64,000 nt of DNA from Effrenium voratum (GCA_963377175.1 CAUJNA010001613.1:137501-201500), one strand, 5' to 3'; counted from the first letter of the stretch, positions 10,486 to 22,107 are shown. Notes: generated from the sequence alone by a model not told the origin. Made by a program: numbers and translations.

Positions 10486-11290
10486 GTTCTGTGGAGACCT
10501 TTTGAGGGAGATGGCACGGGTTTGCTCCTCTTTTTGGGACGTTCGAAACGCCCGAACAGCGGAGCCCAGGGGGGTTTCAAGGCAACACACGTGGCGCAAG
10601 CTCTCCGGTGCGGCTCGCATGATGAAGAATGCAATAAGATCAGATTCTGAGTCGGATCGCGCATCTGACCAGGATGTATTATGACTTCTGAGAGCCGCAC
10701 CGTGCTCGCGCCAACATCTTCTTCTTTCTTCCCCGCACGCTTGCAGGCAAACCTGGGATTTTCAGAAGGCTGACGGACCACAGTGAGACTATAGTTTCCC
10801 GCACCCAAGTTTCCGTGCTAGTAGGAGTGCTTTTTGAACTTGCTGTCGAAGCCACTCCTTTCGTCACCGACAGTTGCGTGCAAGTAGATGGCAGAATTCC
10901 TTTTCATGTGGGTAGCATGAACATGCAGACCAGGCGACATTGCCCAAGCCTACGATTGCGGGTCGAGTAAACGGGGCTGCATGCTGGCTGTTTGCCTGGC
11001 TTGCGCCCTCTGACTCTGACAACTCTTGGGCAGCTTTCTTTGGGTTCGTTCTACTTGGATTGGCCCAAGAAAAACCACGGTTCAACTTTGGGTTCTTCGG
11101 CCCAAGAGAATTCTGCCCATCTTCGACGGGGTCACTCGGTCACAAGTGGTTTTCGAAGCGACCGAGGTGTGGTACACGCTCGGCGGTGGATGATGCAACA
11201 GCGGCTCGGCTCGTCCGAGCCGCCCCCGCTCAACGCAGCCCAAAGGGGCATCGTGAAGAATCAATTTCTGGGATGAGGCTGTAAAAACAA
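10486..11290. other. Interval without a supported exon
   Basis: Open frames on both strands without consistent codon bias. No repeat recognised. Confidence 0.45.
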
Positions 11291-11400
11291 CATGGCGGTG
11301 GGTCAAAAATGCGTACCGAAAATAAAAACCCTGGCAAATGGAACCAAGAAATAAAACCTGCGGTCTCTGGTGGTTTTATTTTGACCCATAACCACATGCG
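11291..11400. mobile_element. Short TIR element, family B
   Basis: Left end CATGGCGGTGGGTCAAAA, right end TTTTGACCCATAACCACATG. The interior TGGAACCAAGAAATAAAACC and GGTGGTTTTATTTTGACCC is the family B core. Confidence 0.75.
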
Positions 11401-11611
11401 TGTCTCAAAGCCCAAGGGAATCTGGAGTGAGGGGGGCTACCAGGGTTTTGACCCCACGTCACAAGTGCCTCGAACAAAACTGTTTTGGACAAGCCATAAG
11501 TATTTGCCAGAAGCTATGGCTGCCTTGCTTCTCACGGCATAGCAGTTTGCGCACTGTGTGGTTGGTTTTCATGACGTTTGTTAAAGCCAGCTGAACGCAC
11601 ATTTCAAGCGT

Positions 11612-11856
11612 AATTATACAGCTATGCACACATACATATGTACAAACACATAGACATGTACATATGCATGTGCATATGCATATATATATATATACATATA
11701 CAGAACACATATACACATACATGCACATATAAATACTACACATTTGTATATATGTATATGTACATACGTATACACATTTACACATATACACACATACACA
11801 TGTACACATACCCACACACACACATGTGCACACATGCGCACATACACATATCTGCG
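11612..11856. repeat. CACATA/TATACA mixed microsatellite
   Basis: Imperfect ACATAT, ACACAT and CATGTA hexamers over about 245 bp. The tyrosine- and cysteine-rich frames across it are repeat translation. Confidence 0.9.
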
Positions 11857-12191
11857 GAGCCTTGATATGTTTGTGACAGCTCCAAATAATGTTGTCTACT
11901 ATTGTTGGTTGTCCAATAACATGCGGAATGCTTTGTTTTGCTCCAAAGGCTAAACAGGAACCATATGATAACTAAGTGTTTGCTTGCTTTCCATGTTCAT
12001 GGGCACGAGCTTTCATGTTCAGGTAATGCACAACAGCTTCTGTTCACATGTGTGTGTGTGTGCGTGTGCGCATGTAAGTCTCAAATATGTTCTATTTTCG
12101 CTTTTTGGTTTTTGCAGGACATCTATCACTAGGTTTGATTTTGCCCAGCAGCTTCAAGAAAATGGAAAGAATTCTGTCTGGACATTGAGCT

Positions 12192-12335
12192 TTGCCAACC
12201 TCCTCTTACTCCGAGGCTTTGTTCGAGACGCATCTCATGTACTGCCCTGTCTTCCGGCAGATGGAGGAGGAGCCGCCACTTGCTCACGCTCTGTGGCTTC
12301 TACTCAGCACGTTTCGAGCGCACGCATGGATGACA
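12192..12335 (+). CDS. Possible exon, unidentified
   Basis: A forward frame reads SEALFETHLMYCPVFRQMEE and then PPLAHALWLLLSTFRAHAW, with GC-rich third positions in the second half. A CTTCCGGCAG acceptor at 12252-12261 could open the exon at ATGGAGGAGGAG. The sequence becomes AT-rich after 12335. No family recognised. Confidence 0.3.
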
Positions 12336-12802
12336 GAATTAGGTACACGAGGGTTCATGGTTCACTCAATAAATTCCAAACATTCACCGGTACCGATTTA
12401 GGCATCCCCGCGTTTTTTCCGACGCTCCACAAAGGCTCCCCACGAAAACAAATCGACCGCTTTGCCTGGGGTTTGCGGGGATGGTCATCAGCCTCTGAAT
12501 ATGGGTTCTAAAGGTTGAAATGAGCGAACCATGGCCACGTTGTTCCGGGCGCTCCAAGTTGCACACATGTTAGCATGTTCCTCAAAACGAAGAAAGGGGA
12601 CGACCATCAAAGCAGGGACGTTTGACCGCGGCACAATAGGGGGGGACCCCTCTAAAAAAGACTTGGAACCTCACGAAACACCTCGAACATTCCATCTCGC
12701 TGCTTTCGCGGACTGCGGCAGTAGGGCCTGCGGGGGAAAACAAAAAACAAGTCTGGAAAACCTCACGACCACCACAGCCGGGAGTTTTTTGGCGCATAGC
12801 AA

Positions 12803-12980
12803 CTAGGTCCCCCAGCTAGGTGCCCTTTTGCCGTTCCTTTTTTGGTTGGGAGGGTTCCCCCCACTAAGAATTCGGACAAAACTGAGAAAAACAAGTAGGT
12901 ACCAACCACGAATAATTCGGACAAAACTGAGAAAAAGTGGGTACCAACTTATTCTAACCTCTCAAATGTGGAGGACCTAG
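12803..12980. mobile_element. Short TIR element, family A (copy 3, expanded)
   Basis: It has CTAGGTCCCCCAG at the left and GTGGAGGACCTAG at the right. It is 178 bp because AATTCGGACAAAACTGAG and AGGTACCAAC are duplicated internally. Read as an intron it is AG|GTCCCC...CCTAG|, and the next base begins a strong coding patch. Confidence 0.85.
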
Positions 12981-13094
12981 GCCACAATACTCGAGGTATC
13001 GGCACGTCAGGAGCTGGAGAGCATCTTCGCAGAGCTGGAGTCCTATGGGGACTACGATGCCCGATGGGAGCGCCTCGGATGTGTCTCTGGAAGC
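12981..13094 (+). CDS. Candidate exon directly after a family A element
   Basis: Immediately after the element's terminal CCTAG the frame reads ATILEVSARQELESIFAELE, then SYGDYDARWERLGCVSGS. Codons are GC-ending and the segment is strongly helical and acidic, typical of a real exon. It stops at a GT (13095) just before a T and G homopolymer region. No family recognised. The exact abutment suggests that the TIR element supplies the splice acceptor. Confidence 0.5.
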
Positions 13095-13659
13095 GTGTTT
13101 TTTTTTGAGGGTGGGGGGGGAGACGGGGGCAGCAACCAAGGAATACCCTATTTTGGTTGTTGTTGTTTTTTTTGGGGGGGGAGGCGAAGTCGGAAAGTGG
13201 GGGGGGGCAAAGGCGCAAAAATACCAACAGCAAAGGAAGACCCTATGTGTTGCAGCTGTTTTTTTCCCCAGGGGTCGAAATATACCCAGATCGTTCCGGG
13301 TGGGAGTTGGGACAGCTTGGGTTCACGAGGCGGGGCAGAAGAATGAGTTTTCACTCTGGACTTGAGAATTCTTCGGACCTTGGCCCATTCCGGGCACCGA
13401 GACCTGGCCATTGCCGGTGCCGCAGATGGTTCATAGCCACCACCCGCAGCCCCAAACCATCTTGGGGCAAAGGTCCCAGGCGGCGAAAATGATTGCCAAC
13501 TTTTGGTGGATTTGGATGCGAAACTGACCAACCGAGGCTTCCGTATGCAAATAAGATGAATAAGAGCATCTTTGATTTGCCCTGGTTAGTTTCAAGGGGA
13601 CCCGATTTCACTACAGGACATATATATATATATAATTATTCTTTTTGCTTCTTCCGCAG

Positions 13660-13781
13660 GGCGAACAAAAAGAACTGGAGGGAGGTGTCTTGTTTGTTTG
13701 GTAGGCTCGCGGCCGAACTTGCACGTTCGCTGAGGTCCTGGCAAGCTGAGGAGCCAAAGAAGGGCCGCAAGGAGGCCGCAG
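13660..13781 (+). CDS. Candidate internal exon, unidentified
   Basis: The acceptor TTCTTCCGCAG ends at 13659 after a TA-rich and pyrimidine tract. The frame reads ANKKNWREVSCLFGRLAAEL, then ARSLRSWQAEEPKKGRKEAA. It ends GCCGCAG|GCCTTG, a GC donor like that of the KH gene. Lysine- and arginine-rich, helical. No family recognised. Confidence 0.45.
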
Positions 13782-13800
13782 GCCTTGGGGTTTGGCTTGT

Positions 13801-13912
13801 GTCGGGGGGTTGGGGGGTTGGGGGGTTGGGTCCAGGTGTCTCTGTGGGTGTGGGTGGGTGTGGGTGAGGGTGAGGGTGGGTGAGGGCGAGTGGTGTGTGT
13901 GGGTGTGTGGGC
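13801..13912. repeat. G-rich GGGTTGG/GGGTGTG repeat
   Basis: Runs of GGGGGGTTGG followed by GGGTGTGGGTGAGGG. G-quadruplex-prone; not telomere-like in regularity. Confidence 0.85.
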
Positions 13913-14199
13913 GCTTCCAGCTCCCGATTTCCGATTCATGATGTCGGACAGGAAACTGCCACGAACTGGCGGGTTTTCCCGGGGCAAGCGAGCAGGGATT
14001 GGCTATGTCACCACAGCTCAACGAGCAAACGAGCAAATGGGCCATGCGAGCTAACTCGGGTAACTTGGGCTTGTGGGAAGATTAGAACGACGCCGCCACT
14101 TGAGTCACTTGGGTCGCTTCAGGGTCACTTGGGTCAGGTCCGCGTGTCACCTCAATTGACCCATGCCTTGCCTTTTCAACACATAACGCGAAGTACCTA

Positions 14200-14960
14200 T
14201 AAAAATAGCATATTTAATATTTAAATTGGTTGGCCGGGCCGGCGGTAACCCTTGCGGAGGTAGTGTAAAATCCTTGTTGGCCTAGTTATGTGTCCGAGAA
14301 TTCACGCGGAAATCGACGCAACGTACCATTTTGATATAGATTCCGGGACCAGCTGCTCATTCTCATGTGATTGTCTCCCAGCGACTGGAGTCGAGAGTGA
14401 TAAATGAGAAGACAATGCTAAGAAGTGAGATGTTATTAGCTCTCCATACCAGAGACAAGCGATTTGTATTACTTCGAAAGTTAATGTTTTCTTGGCAATC
14501 AACCCGAATGCGAGAGGCAATGGAAAAGATATAGCTGCAAACCTTAGTAGTAGTATTACAACTAATGACAGGGGCGTAGCTCTAATTCTAAAGTGTGTTG
14601 CAAATCATGTACTAACTTGTCTTTCAAGGACTTGCTCATTGTCAAGAACACCATGCAGATATCATGACCCATCACAGCCAAGACAGAGAGAGAACGGTAA
14701 GGCTATCATTCCCTGCCAACCTCTTCCGTTCGCTTGGCACAACGGTGAAATTCAGATGACATCCAAGATCTTAAGAACTGGGAAAAGAGAAGATAGGATA
14801 CTTGATGAGGGAGCTGGCTCTCGCTCTCGCCTATCAGCTAACCACCATGATTGTGTTTTCTTTACAGTTTTCTAGTTTACAGATGCTGATGGGTAAGGAA
14901 ATGGACAATATTAGACCAGACAGTAAAGGGAGGGAATGACAGGAAATCAAGATATTGTAC
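14200..14960. other. AT-rich block of different composition
   Basis: From AATATTTAAATTGG at about 14215 to GTACATGAGATGAG at about 14967 the sequence is visibly more AT-rich than its surroundings. It lacks microsatellites and contains no long frame on either strand. I could not identify it. Possible sources are organelle DNA, a decayed virus or transposon segment, or unusual intergenic sequence. Confidence 0.4.
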
Positions 14961-15812
14961 ATGAGATGAGGTGTCTTCAGCCAAGGGCTTCAGTTGGCCG
15001 GCAATGGTCGCATCCGATGCTCGACGAAAGCATCGGCGTCAATCCATGACTCCACTTCCGGGAGCAGTCAGGATGTCGGACGACCCGCGAAGAGCGAGGG
15101 CAGGGCAAAGCTTGCAACACGCGAAAGTGCCGCCACTTCGAAAAACATAGGTTCCTGTGTTGGGCGGAAACCAAGACACATTGATATTGAGAAACATGTA
15201 TGGCCGCGCATTGGTAGCAGGAAGGCCCGCCCCCAAACACAAACTCCTTGCCGGCCTCGCGTGAGGCTACAACGGCAGCGCAAAGAGTCGAGAAGTGAAG
15301 GAGGACATTCGGCGGTTGATGACGCAGACCTTTCGACCTGCCAATAGTTTGCCATGTTTGCTGGTTTGCCTCTTGTGGCCCGTCCCACAGATCAAAACCG
15401 CCATTGGTGGCTGATGGTTTTGAAGCCGTGGATGTCTTTGGGATGGCAGGCCTAGCGAGCCATCTGAGGGCCCTGTGTCAGGAGCCCGAGCGCGGGGGGC
15501 GCTGGGACAAGCGCAAGGCTGAGAGAGGCGGGTTGCGCAGGCATGCCTTTTGGTTTCCCATTTCTGTCGGGTAGCTTTGATCCAATTCGGGCTTGAGCTA
15601 CGCAGGCAAGTCCTGGAGCCACCCGAACGATTTGGGAGAAGTGCCACCCGAGTATAAACCTAGTATTCCAGAATCTGGCCAAGACCCGGAAAACACACCC
15701 CTGCGGCTGATTCCGCGAATGTTCCAGAGAACTTGTACTTGATTTCGTCCTTCGGCCGAGTTCGACGACAAAAAAACATGTTTTTCTTCATATCCTGGTG
15801 AAAGGCGGGACC
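14961..15812. other. Interval without a recognisable gene
   Basis: Overlapping open frames on both strands with no recognisable motif. No repeat seen. Confidence 0.45.
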
Positions 15813-15916
15813 TTCGGCCGCTCAAAAAACCGGCACCCAAAATGGGTTGCCCTGTGGAACCATGGACCACACCTGCGTCATAAGCCCCCGTGAATTTTTT
15901 TGAGCCACAATTTTCC
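15813..15916. mobile_element. Short TIR element, family B
   Basis: Left end GGCCGCTCAAAAAACCGG, right end TTTTTTTGAGCCACAATTTT. The interior GGAACCATGGACCACACCTG is a diverged family core. Confidence 0.6.
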
Positions 15917-15947
15917 GGGGCCCGGTGGTTTGGAGCCACCGGGCCCC
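15917..15947. repeat. Perfect GC-rich hairpin
   Basis: GGGGCCCGGTGG (15917-15928) and its exact reverse complement (15936-15947) are separated by TTTGGAG. It sits between a family B and a family A element. Confidence 0.9.
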
Positions 15948-15951
15948 AAGT

Positions 15952-16084
15952 CTCGGTCCAGCAATTGGTGCCCTGTTGCCGTTTCTTTTTTGGTGGGGAG
16001 GGTTCGGGACCCTGCTAGAATGGACAAAAAGCAGGAAGAAAGTCGGGTACCAACTTATTCTAACCTCAAATCTGGAGGACCTAG
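15952..16084. mobile_element. Short TIR element, family A (copy 4)
   Basis: Left end CTCGGTCCAGCAATTGGTGC, right end TCTGGAGGACCTAG, with core TTTTTTGGTGGGGAGGGTT and GGTACCAACTTATTCTAACC. Confidence 0.8.
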
Positions 16085-17276
16085 AAACCACCAAAAAACG
16101 AGGGAATCGTTTGCAAGGACTTTTGTCCACTAGCCCCCAACTAAGTCGCGCTTCAGGCGACGAAGGCGCGCTAAAGTCCGGGGCGGGCCAAGGGGCCAAG
16201 TGGCATGGGTCAACATGGCTGCAAGAGATTCCTCCATGTGCTGAAATGGATATCTTTTATTTTCCTTTGCTGGTTTTTTGAAGGGGTTGTCGATTTCACT
16301 ACTGGAGATATTCATTTTTCCCCTGGTTTTAAAGGGAGTCGATTTCACTACTGAGGATTTGTTTCATTTTGTTGCCAGGGGGCAAGAACGCAAATTTTGA
16401 AGGATTCCTTGGTTTGCGTCAACTTGCAAATGGAGAGATTGGGCCCTGGATCCCCGACCACTTGCAGAGGTCCTTGAGATGGGCCCATTGGCCACCGGGT
16501 TGTGCTGCTGGCTTGATGCTTGTTGAGGTCTGGCAAGCTGAAGATTGAGCTAAGAGCGGGATGGACTTTGGTTGAACAGGTCGTTTTTGAGAACGGATGG
16601 GTTCGCCGGTTTGCCCTTCATGGCAACAAACATGCGCATCGTTTAGTTCACCCCCTTCGCAAATGAGGGAGCGAGTGCAGGTCCACAGGGCGTCAATGAG
16701 AAACGAGGGAGCCAGAAACTAGGTGTTGCTTGAAGCAATTCCTTCACGCCCAGAAAGAGTCCCTGCCTGATCCGCATTGAGAGTCGGGCTTTCGAACTTG
16801 GCTTCGAGCAAAGCTGGGTCCGGGAGAGACGCGCGCGATGCTTTCAGTCCTGCTTGTAGAATAAGACATGGGCTCCCTGAGGTCCTGGACTTCAAACTTT
16901 CTGGGAAGCCCTTTTTAGTGGCAAATAGAAAGCTGGGACTTTTTGTTGGCCAATTCACTCAGGAAGTGAGGTAACAAGGAGATTGCCAACATCCATTTGA
17001 ACAAGACGGGGCAAGACCTGTGGGTTGTGTGCTTCAACTCGCATGATGATGACTGCAGTAAGAGCAGATTCTGAGTCAGATGCCTGGCCGGGATGCATAT
17101 GCAGAGATCTGAGAGCTGAGACACGCGCACAGGTCTATTTGCCAACCTGACCCTCATTCTCTGGACATGGTAGTTCAAAGGAAACAGAATTTGGAGGCAT
17201 TTCAGACATGTACTTTGGACGTGTGGTGGCTGTTCACCTTTGCTGATTCCCCCCACACTTCTCAACTTAGCGCCAA
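16085..17276. other. Interval with a small repeated segment
   Basis: GTCGATTTCACTACTG occurs twice (16287 and 16328), preceded by TTTATTTTCCTTTGCTGG. Related sequence occurs at 27085-27172 and 13590-13620. No gene seen. Confidence 0.5.
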
Positions 17277-17425
17277 CATGGCTTGGTGCCTTCCTTTCAG
17301 CCTTTCAGGGGCCCATTGATTCTCCCCACTCAGCCATCTTTCATGGCTTGGTGCCTAGCTTTGAATGGGGCCCCATGGATTCAGCCCCGCCACTCGACTT
17401 AGCACCAGCATGGCTTGGTGCCTAG
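17277..17425. repeat. CATGGCTTGGTGCC tandem repeat
   Basis: Three copies of CATGGCTTGGTGCC at a spacing of about 65 bp, each preceded by diverged CCCCACT words. Confidence 0.7.
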
Positions 17426-18254
17426 CCAGGGCTCCTTAAAAGAAATTCATCTTGCAACCATTTGAAACATCTTGCTTTTTCCACCCCAAAATGAAGAAAT
17501 GGACACCACCATTTACAAGTTGCAATGTTCAGGTGGTTTTCATGCATCCGGATCCCTGCTAGCTTTCAGCCTAGGGCCCCATGCGACCGTCGCCTCGAGA
17601 ATTCCGGCAGGCCGACCGTGCCGGCCTCGGAGGGCCCCCAAGGGGGGGTCAGAGATACTTTGTCTTGGTGTGTGGTTTGTTCTTGCGGGTCTTGTTTGTT
17701 TTGCTTCTAGTTTTTTTGTTGCTTTTTGTGTTTTTTTCCAGTTGTTTGTTCTGTTGTTTGCTTCTAATAGTTGTTTCTCGAAGGGTTTTTCTGAGTCAGA
17801 GGGCAGGAATCCATGTTGAGCTGCTGGACAAAACAAAATCGTGGCCAACGCCACTGTTGCAGCCCTTCGGATCCTGCTCCGAGTGACTCCGCGACTTGAG
17901 TTGAGGGAGTTGATCCTGCTGGAACTTTGAGAACCCTAGGTTCAGGCATTGCCAGATCGGAGGGCCGCCTACTCTCCCAATCACTGTGCTTTGTAGTCTT
18001 GTGCGGTATGTCTCAACAGCAACTCCTTCGGAGCTTGCATTGCAACAGCGATATCAGCAAGCTTGAAATGCCTTACCGTCTCACAGCCAATTTCAGCCCG
18101 ACACACCAACACGAGATGCCAAAATCATCGAGCCGCCAAGCCGCAACACCAGCGCAGGCCAACCCATGAGCACAGCTTGCTGCCGCTTGCATCTGCAGTG
18201 TATTTGCTGGAGTCGTTGAAAACGGCCCAGCGGAATATTGTGGTTTTTGGGGCT
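17426..18254. other. Interval without a recognisable gene
   Basis: Holds T-rich and TTTGTTTGC sequence at 17690-17790. A 53-codon frame ending at 18169 (MSQQQLLRSLHCNSD...) has weak coding character only. Confidence 0.4.
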
Positions 18255-18440
18255 TGCTGGGGTGGGGTGGGGTGGGGTGGGGGGTGGCAATAATGATGCT
18301 CGCGGGACTGCAGCACTTTTTGGACTGGGTGGGGCAACGATGGGGTGGCGTGGGGCAAGGGCAAGTGACGGAATATGCGGGGTAGGGGGGGGGGAATGGG
18401 GCAATGGGGTGGGATGGGGTGGGGTGAGGTGGGGTAATGG
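18255..18440. repeat. GGGGT pentanucleotide-like repeat
   Basis: Interrupted GGGGT and GGGGTGGGGC runs on the plus strand, with two spacers sharing ATGATGCTCGC-like and GACTGCAGC words (18294 and 18441). Confidence 0.85.
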
Positions 18441-19284
18441 TGATGCTCGCCAGACTGCAGCGTGGTGGAAGAGTATGTGAAGCAGGGGGGGTGGGGCAAT
18501 AAGTACAGGTTCTGTTTGATGCGCCGTATTGGGGATGGGTGGAGTGGTGTGGGGTGGTCAGCTGCATGAGCCTTTGTATACATGTGGGTTGCGGTTGGAA
18601 CCGCTTTTTTGGGAACCCTCACCTTTTGTCACCCTTAGAGTCCGACGCTCTAAGGCTTAAAGCGTCGACTTCACGCGACACAGAAAAAATGTCTCTGCCA
18701 ATAGAAAAACTCAGCTTGCGGGTGGCCAGTGTGGGAGACGCAGTTTTAAGCAGGACAAGCGTTACCGCGCCAAGCGCAAAAAGGCGCGGGGTCAGATTCA
18801 ACGTCTCCTTGTATTTGGATCCTGCAACTGGGGCATGCCTTGTTTCGCTTCTCAACTTCACCGTATTTACTTTGAAATCTTTAGGCTTGGACCGATTCAA
18901 CTTCTGTGTGGACGTGGCCATCATGAGCGCGAAACCGCAGACCCTTTTGGGGCATCAAGATGGGCATTGGTTCAGAAGCGGCTTGGAACGACTGACTTGT
19001 TTTTACGCCCCCTCAATTCCATTACGCGACCCAAGTGTAGTATGTATGCGTTCTGTCTTTACTGGACTGTCTGCGGCTAAGCACCTTTATCGTGTTGATC
19101 CATGCCTTTTGACTGACCAATTGCAAGCCAAGCTCAGCTTGTTGAGTATCATCAACCAAAGCCAGCGGCTTTGAACGTTGACCGCTTATGATTGGATCCA
19201 TTTGAGCCACTCTGTGCGTTTTTGGTGAGGCCACTGCTTCAGGGTTTCTAGTGTGGACATTGTGCATGTATCCTGGTAATTTGA
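18441..19284. other. Interval with one long frame of doubtful coding value
   Basis: A 211-codon plus frame (18539-19174) crosses this stretch. It starts in GGGGTGG repeat sequence, has no codon bias and matches nothing known to me. GACGCTCTAAGG and CTTAAAGCGTC form a small palindrome at 18637. Confidence 0.4.
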
Positions 19285-19878
19285 GTCAGTTGCTCGTGCA
19301 AGGGACTTGGACATGTCCTAAGGGAAAGGTCGAAGACTTCGCGAGAAGAGGAAAGCAAAGGCGAGAGCAAAGTCGATGGCAAAGGGAAAGGCGAAAAGGG
19401 CCAGAAGGGCGAGAAGGGCCACAAAGGAGAGAAGGATGAGAAGGGCGAGAAGGGAGGAAAAGGCGAGAAAGGTGAGAAGGGCGAGAAGGGTCCAAAAGGG
19501 AAAGGCGAGAAGGGTGAGAAAGGTGAGAAAGGCGAGAAGGGTGAGAAAGGCGAGAAGGGTGAGAAAGGCGAGAAGGGTGAGAAAGGCGAGAAGGGTGAGA
19601 AGGGCGAGAAAGGTGAGAAGGGTGAAAAAGGTGAGAAGGGCGAGAAGGGCCCGAAAGGGAAAGGAGAGAAGGGCGAGAAGGGCGAGAAGGGCGAGAAGGG
19701 CGCCAAGGGCGAGAAGGGTGAGAAAGGCGAGAAGGGTGAGGGCAAGGGCAAAAGATACAGCATCTTGGCTGCATACAGTGCCGGGGCTTTGTGCCATAGC
19801 CAGACTGCACAGGTTCTGCAAAAAACAAAGACTTGTGTTGTTTGGACCACAATAATCCTACTTGATCCCTTTGCTTAG
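19285..19878 (+). CDS. Collagen-like Gly-Glu-Lys repeat protein, exon
   Basis: The frame opens after a TGA at 19282 and runs 197 codons to TAG at 19876-19878 with no ATG start, so it would be an exon. Residues 35-150 or so are an uninterrupted Gly-X-Y array, chiefly Gly-Glu-Lys, with breaks such as GPKGKGEKG and GAKGEKG; 9-nt units keep the register. Wobble differences (GGC/GGT, AAG/AAA) between units are synonymous. The tail reads [20 protein letters not shown]. Such arrays occur in collagen-like and low-complexity proteins; triple-helix formation is not implied, since proline is nearly absent. It could also be a non-coding minisatellite. Other frames give Arg-Ala-Arg or Ser-Pro-Phe repeats. 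Confidence 0.4.
   Translation, partial: VSCSCKGLGHVLRERSKTSREEESKGESKVDGKGKGEKGQKGEKGHKGEKDEKGEKGGKGEKGEKGEKGPKGKGEKGEKGEKGEKGEKGEKGEKGEKGEKGEKGEKGEKGEKGEKGEKGEKGPKGKGEKGEKGEKGEKGAKGEKGEKGEKGEGKGKRYSILAAYSAGALCHSQTAQVLQKTKTCVVWTTIILLDPFA
19390..19745. repeat. GAGAAGGGC 9-bp minisatellite
   Basis: About 38 units of GAGAA(A/G)GG(C/T) with two longer variants carrying GGGAAAGGCGAG. Underlies the Gly-Glu-Lys frame. Confidence 0.9.
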
Positions 19879-21962
19879 CTTTTCACTGAGTTTCTGAATG
19901 CATCGAAGTGCGGCAGGATCGGGTTCACCGCATCTGCTGTTCCATCATGACTAGAGGGATGGCATTGTGACATTGCACAACCTGGCGGCTGTATCCGTTC
20001 TGCTTACATTGTGCCAGAAACAGCACAGAGTATGGGCTACTTTACGACACATGTTTCATGATTGTCCATGTGACACTCCTGGGTACGTCTGACTCTTTGC
20101 ACGACTACCTGTCTCTTACACGACGTATCTTGCAGTCAACGCAACCAAAACAATAGCAGCAAACTTTTGAGGGCACATGGGGCATATCGACCTGCATGAG
20201 AAAGGCGTGGTTCTAGAATTGAGGATTGCATTTACGTTTTCCGCTCGGTGCCTGCAAAACGGAAGAAGGCAGCCTGTCAAGTTAGCCAAAAAGGTCACTG
20301 CCTTCCGATTTCCCCTCTGCTTCGATTGGCACCATGGGAGACGACGCAGGGTGCCATTAGCCTCTTGTGCCTTTTTTCCCCCCGAGCTCTCCCTTGTTTT
20401 TACCTGGGGAGATCTGCCTTTGAGCAAGTGAATCGTAGCCACATATCCGCTGTTGTGAAAGATGCGCCAACACGAGTCTGGCATTAGTGAGTGGTGAAGG
20501 AAAAAGGCTATGTGATGAGAGCTTTCTAATAGCCTATCAGGAGAAGTCATGCTGTTGCCGGACAAAGAGGACCAGACTGAGACCAACACACCAGTGGCCG
20601 CTGAAATGCAAAATACGCGAAATCAGATTCCACTGTGAGACCCTGGAAATATTGAAGCGTGCTGGAATGAGATGCCGTGAAGCCTGTCGGAGCTGATTTG
20701 TCTTTGGTTCTGCCTGGTACTAATTCGAGTGGGAACATTGTTCTTGGCTGATCAACATGAACTTCAGGCGGCAAGAATTCAAGTTGCATCAAGCAGAGCC
20801 ACCAGCATCCCCTGCGCTGAAGTGCGTTATGCATTGCAAAACACTGCATAGGGCACTAGGCCCTAGGTGGCAACCCCCAAAAGGTTCGGTTTGATTAGGC
20901 TGAGCTGTGCGCGGGTGGGACGTGACTCCTTGGTGACATCCCACCTACGTTGACACTATTAGTTTGAGACTGCATGAAGCATGGTCCAATGCAGGGAATC
21001 GGGGATGTCTAAACCAGTGGCCAGACACCCTGATGAAGAATGGCGGGCTAGTGGGATAGGAGGTGCGGCAAACATGTGCGATGCCCATTCAGATGTAGAT
21101 TGCCTCAGACCCTGGGCAACTCTAGCAACATCAAAAATATGGAAAAGCAGCCAGACTAGCTAGCATTCCCCCCTTTTCTTGGTGGGATGCGTTGTTTCCA
21201 GTGATACGACCGGTCAATCCTCCACAAACAAATCCCGCGAAGTGTTGTTCGCACATCAGCTGTTTGAGTCTTGCCGAGACTAGAATTGTGCTTGATTGTA
21301 TTGTGCGTTCCTGCAGTTTTGCTGAAGGTTTGTGCAAAGACACAAGATTGATCGCAGATGATTGCAGTTTCCGCTCACGTGTACTTGTTGGTGTCGCTGG
21401 AGCTTTTTCTTCTTCTTCGGATTCCAAAACAGACTCAATTCACATAGTATTGCATCGTTTTGCTGTTTCCCCAGCATTGTAGAGGTTTGTTTGGGCAGTG
21501 TCAGCATAGCGGCATTCAAACAAGCACTGCACTGCTCCTAGGATTTATCTTGTACTACTCATGTTCGCGGCCTATTTTACTTGGCCACATGGCCCAATGC
21601 GAATTTTTCGGCCAGTTCAATAATCCTGCCAACTCGGTCCCTTAGTCGTTTTGGGAAGACCATTTCTCGGTAAACAAACAGTTTGGACTTTTGGCCAAAG
21701 CTCTCAGGAAGTGAGTAACCCACTCCAATCGGGTGTTTTGGTGAATTGGGTTGAGTGAAGTGAGCCAATTTCACAACCGCAGCTAGATTTTGAGCGCCAT
21801 TCAATAGAATCTCAACGGGGCTCGTACCGCGAAAATCGCTTCTCGGCCTGTTTCCTGCCAGGACGGCCGACGCCGGTACCCCGCGGGTTCAGGCCTCTGT
21901 ACGCTTTAAGCCGCTTGCTGGGTGGGTTTCCCCGGCACTTTCTGGAGGACGGATGCATGTCC
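19879..21962. other. Interval without a recognisable gene
   Basis: No microsatellite, TIR element or coding patch stands out over about 2 kb. The open frames are short and unbiased. Confidence 0.5.
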
Positions 21963-22079
21963 CCTGGTTCCCCCCAGTAGTGCCCCTTTTTAACCCCTTT
22001 TTGGGGGGAGGGTTCCCCTACTAAAATAGACTACAGAGAAAAGGGCACCCTTATTCTAACCTCTCTACTGGAGGACCTG
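21963..22079. mobile_element. Short TIR element, family A (copy 5)
   Basis: Left end CCTGGTTCCCCCCAGTAGTG, right end CTGGAGGACCTGG, core GGGGGGAGGGTTCCCCTACT. Confidence 0.85.
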
Positions 22080-22107
22080 GTCCCAGAGCAAATGCTTGGC
22101 GGGTCAT

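Noticed and set aside
13801..13912. Telomere-like GGGTTGG repeats
   Set aside because: Irregular and internal; not TTTAGGG or another regular telomere unit.
18539..19174. 211-codon plus-strand frame
   Set aside because: Starts in a GGGGTGG repeat, lacks codon bias and has no recognisable motif; left as interval.
19248..19852. Pro/Phe/Ser-rich and Arg/Ala-rich frames over the 9-bp minisatellite
   Set aside because: Shadow frames of the Gly-Glu-Lys reading; the latter has the simplest protein-like pattern.
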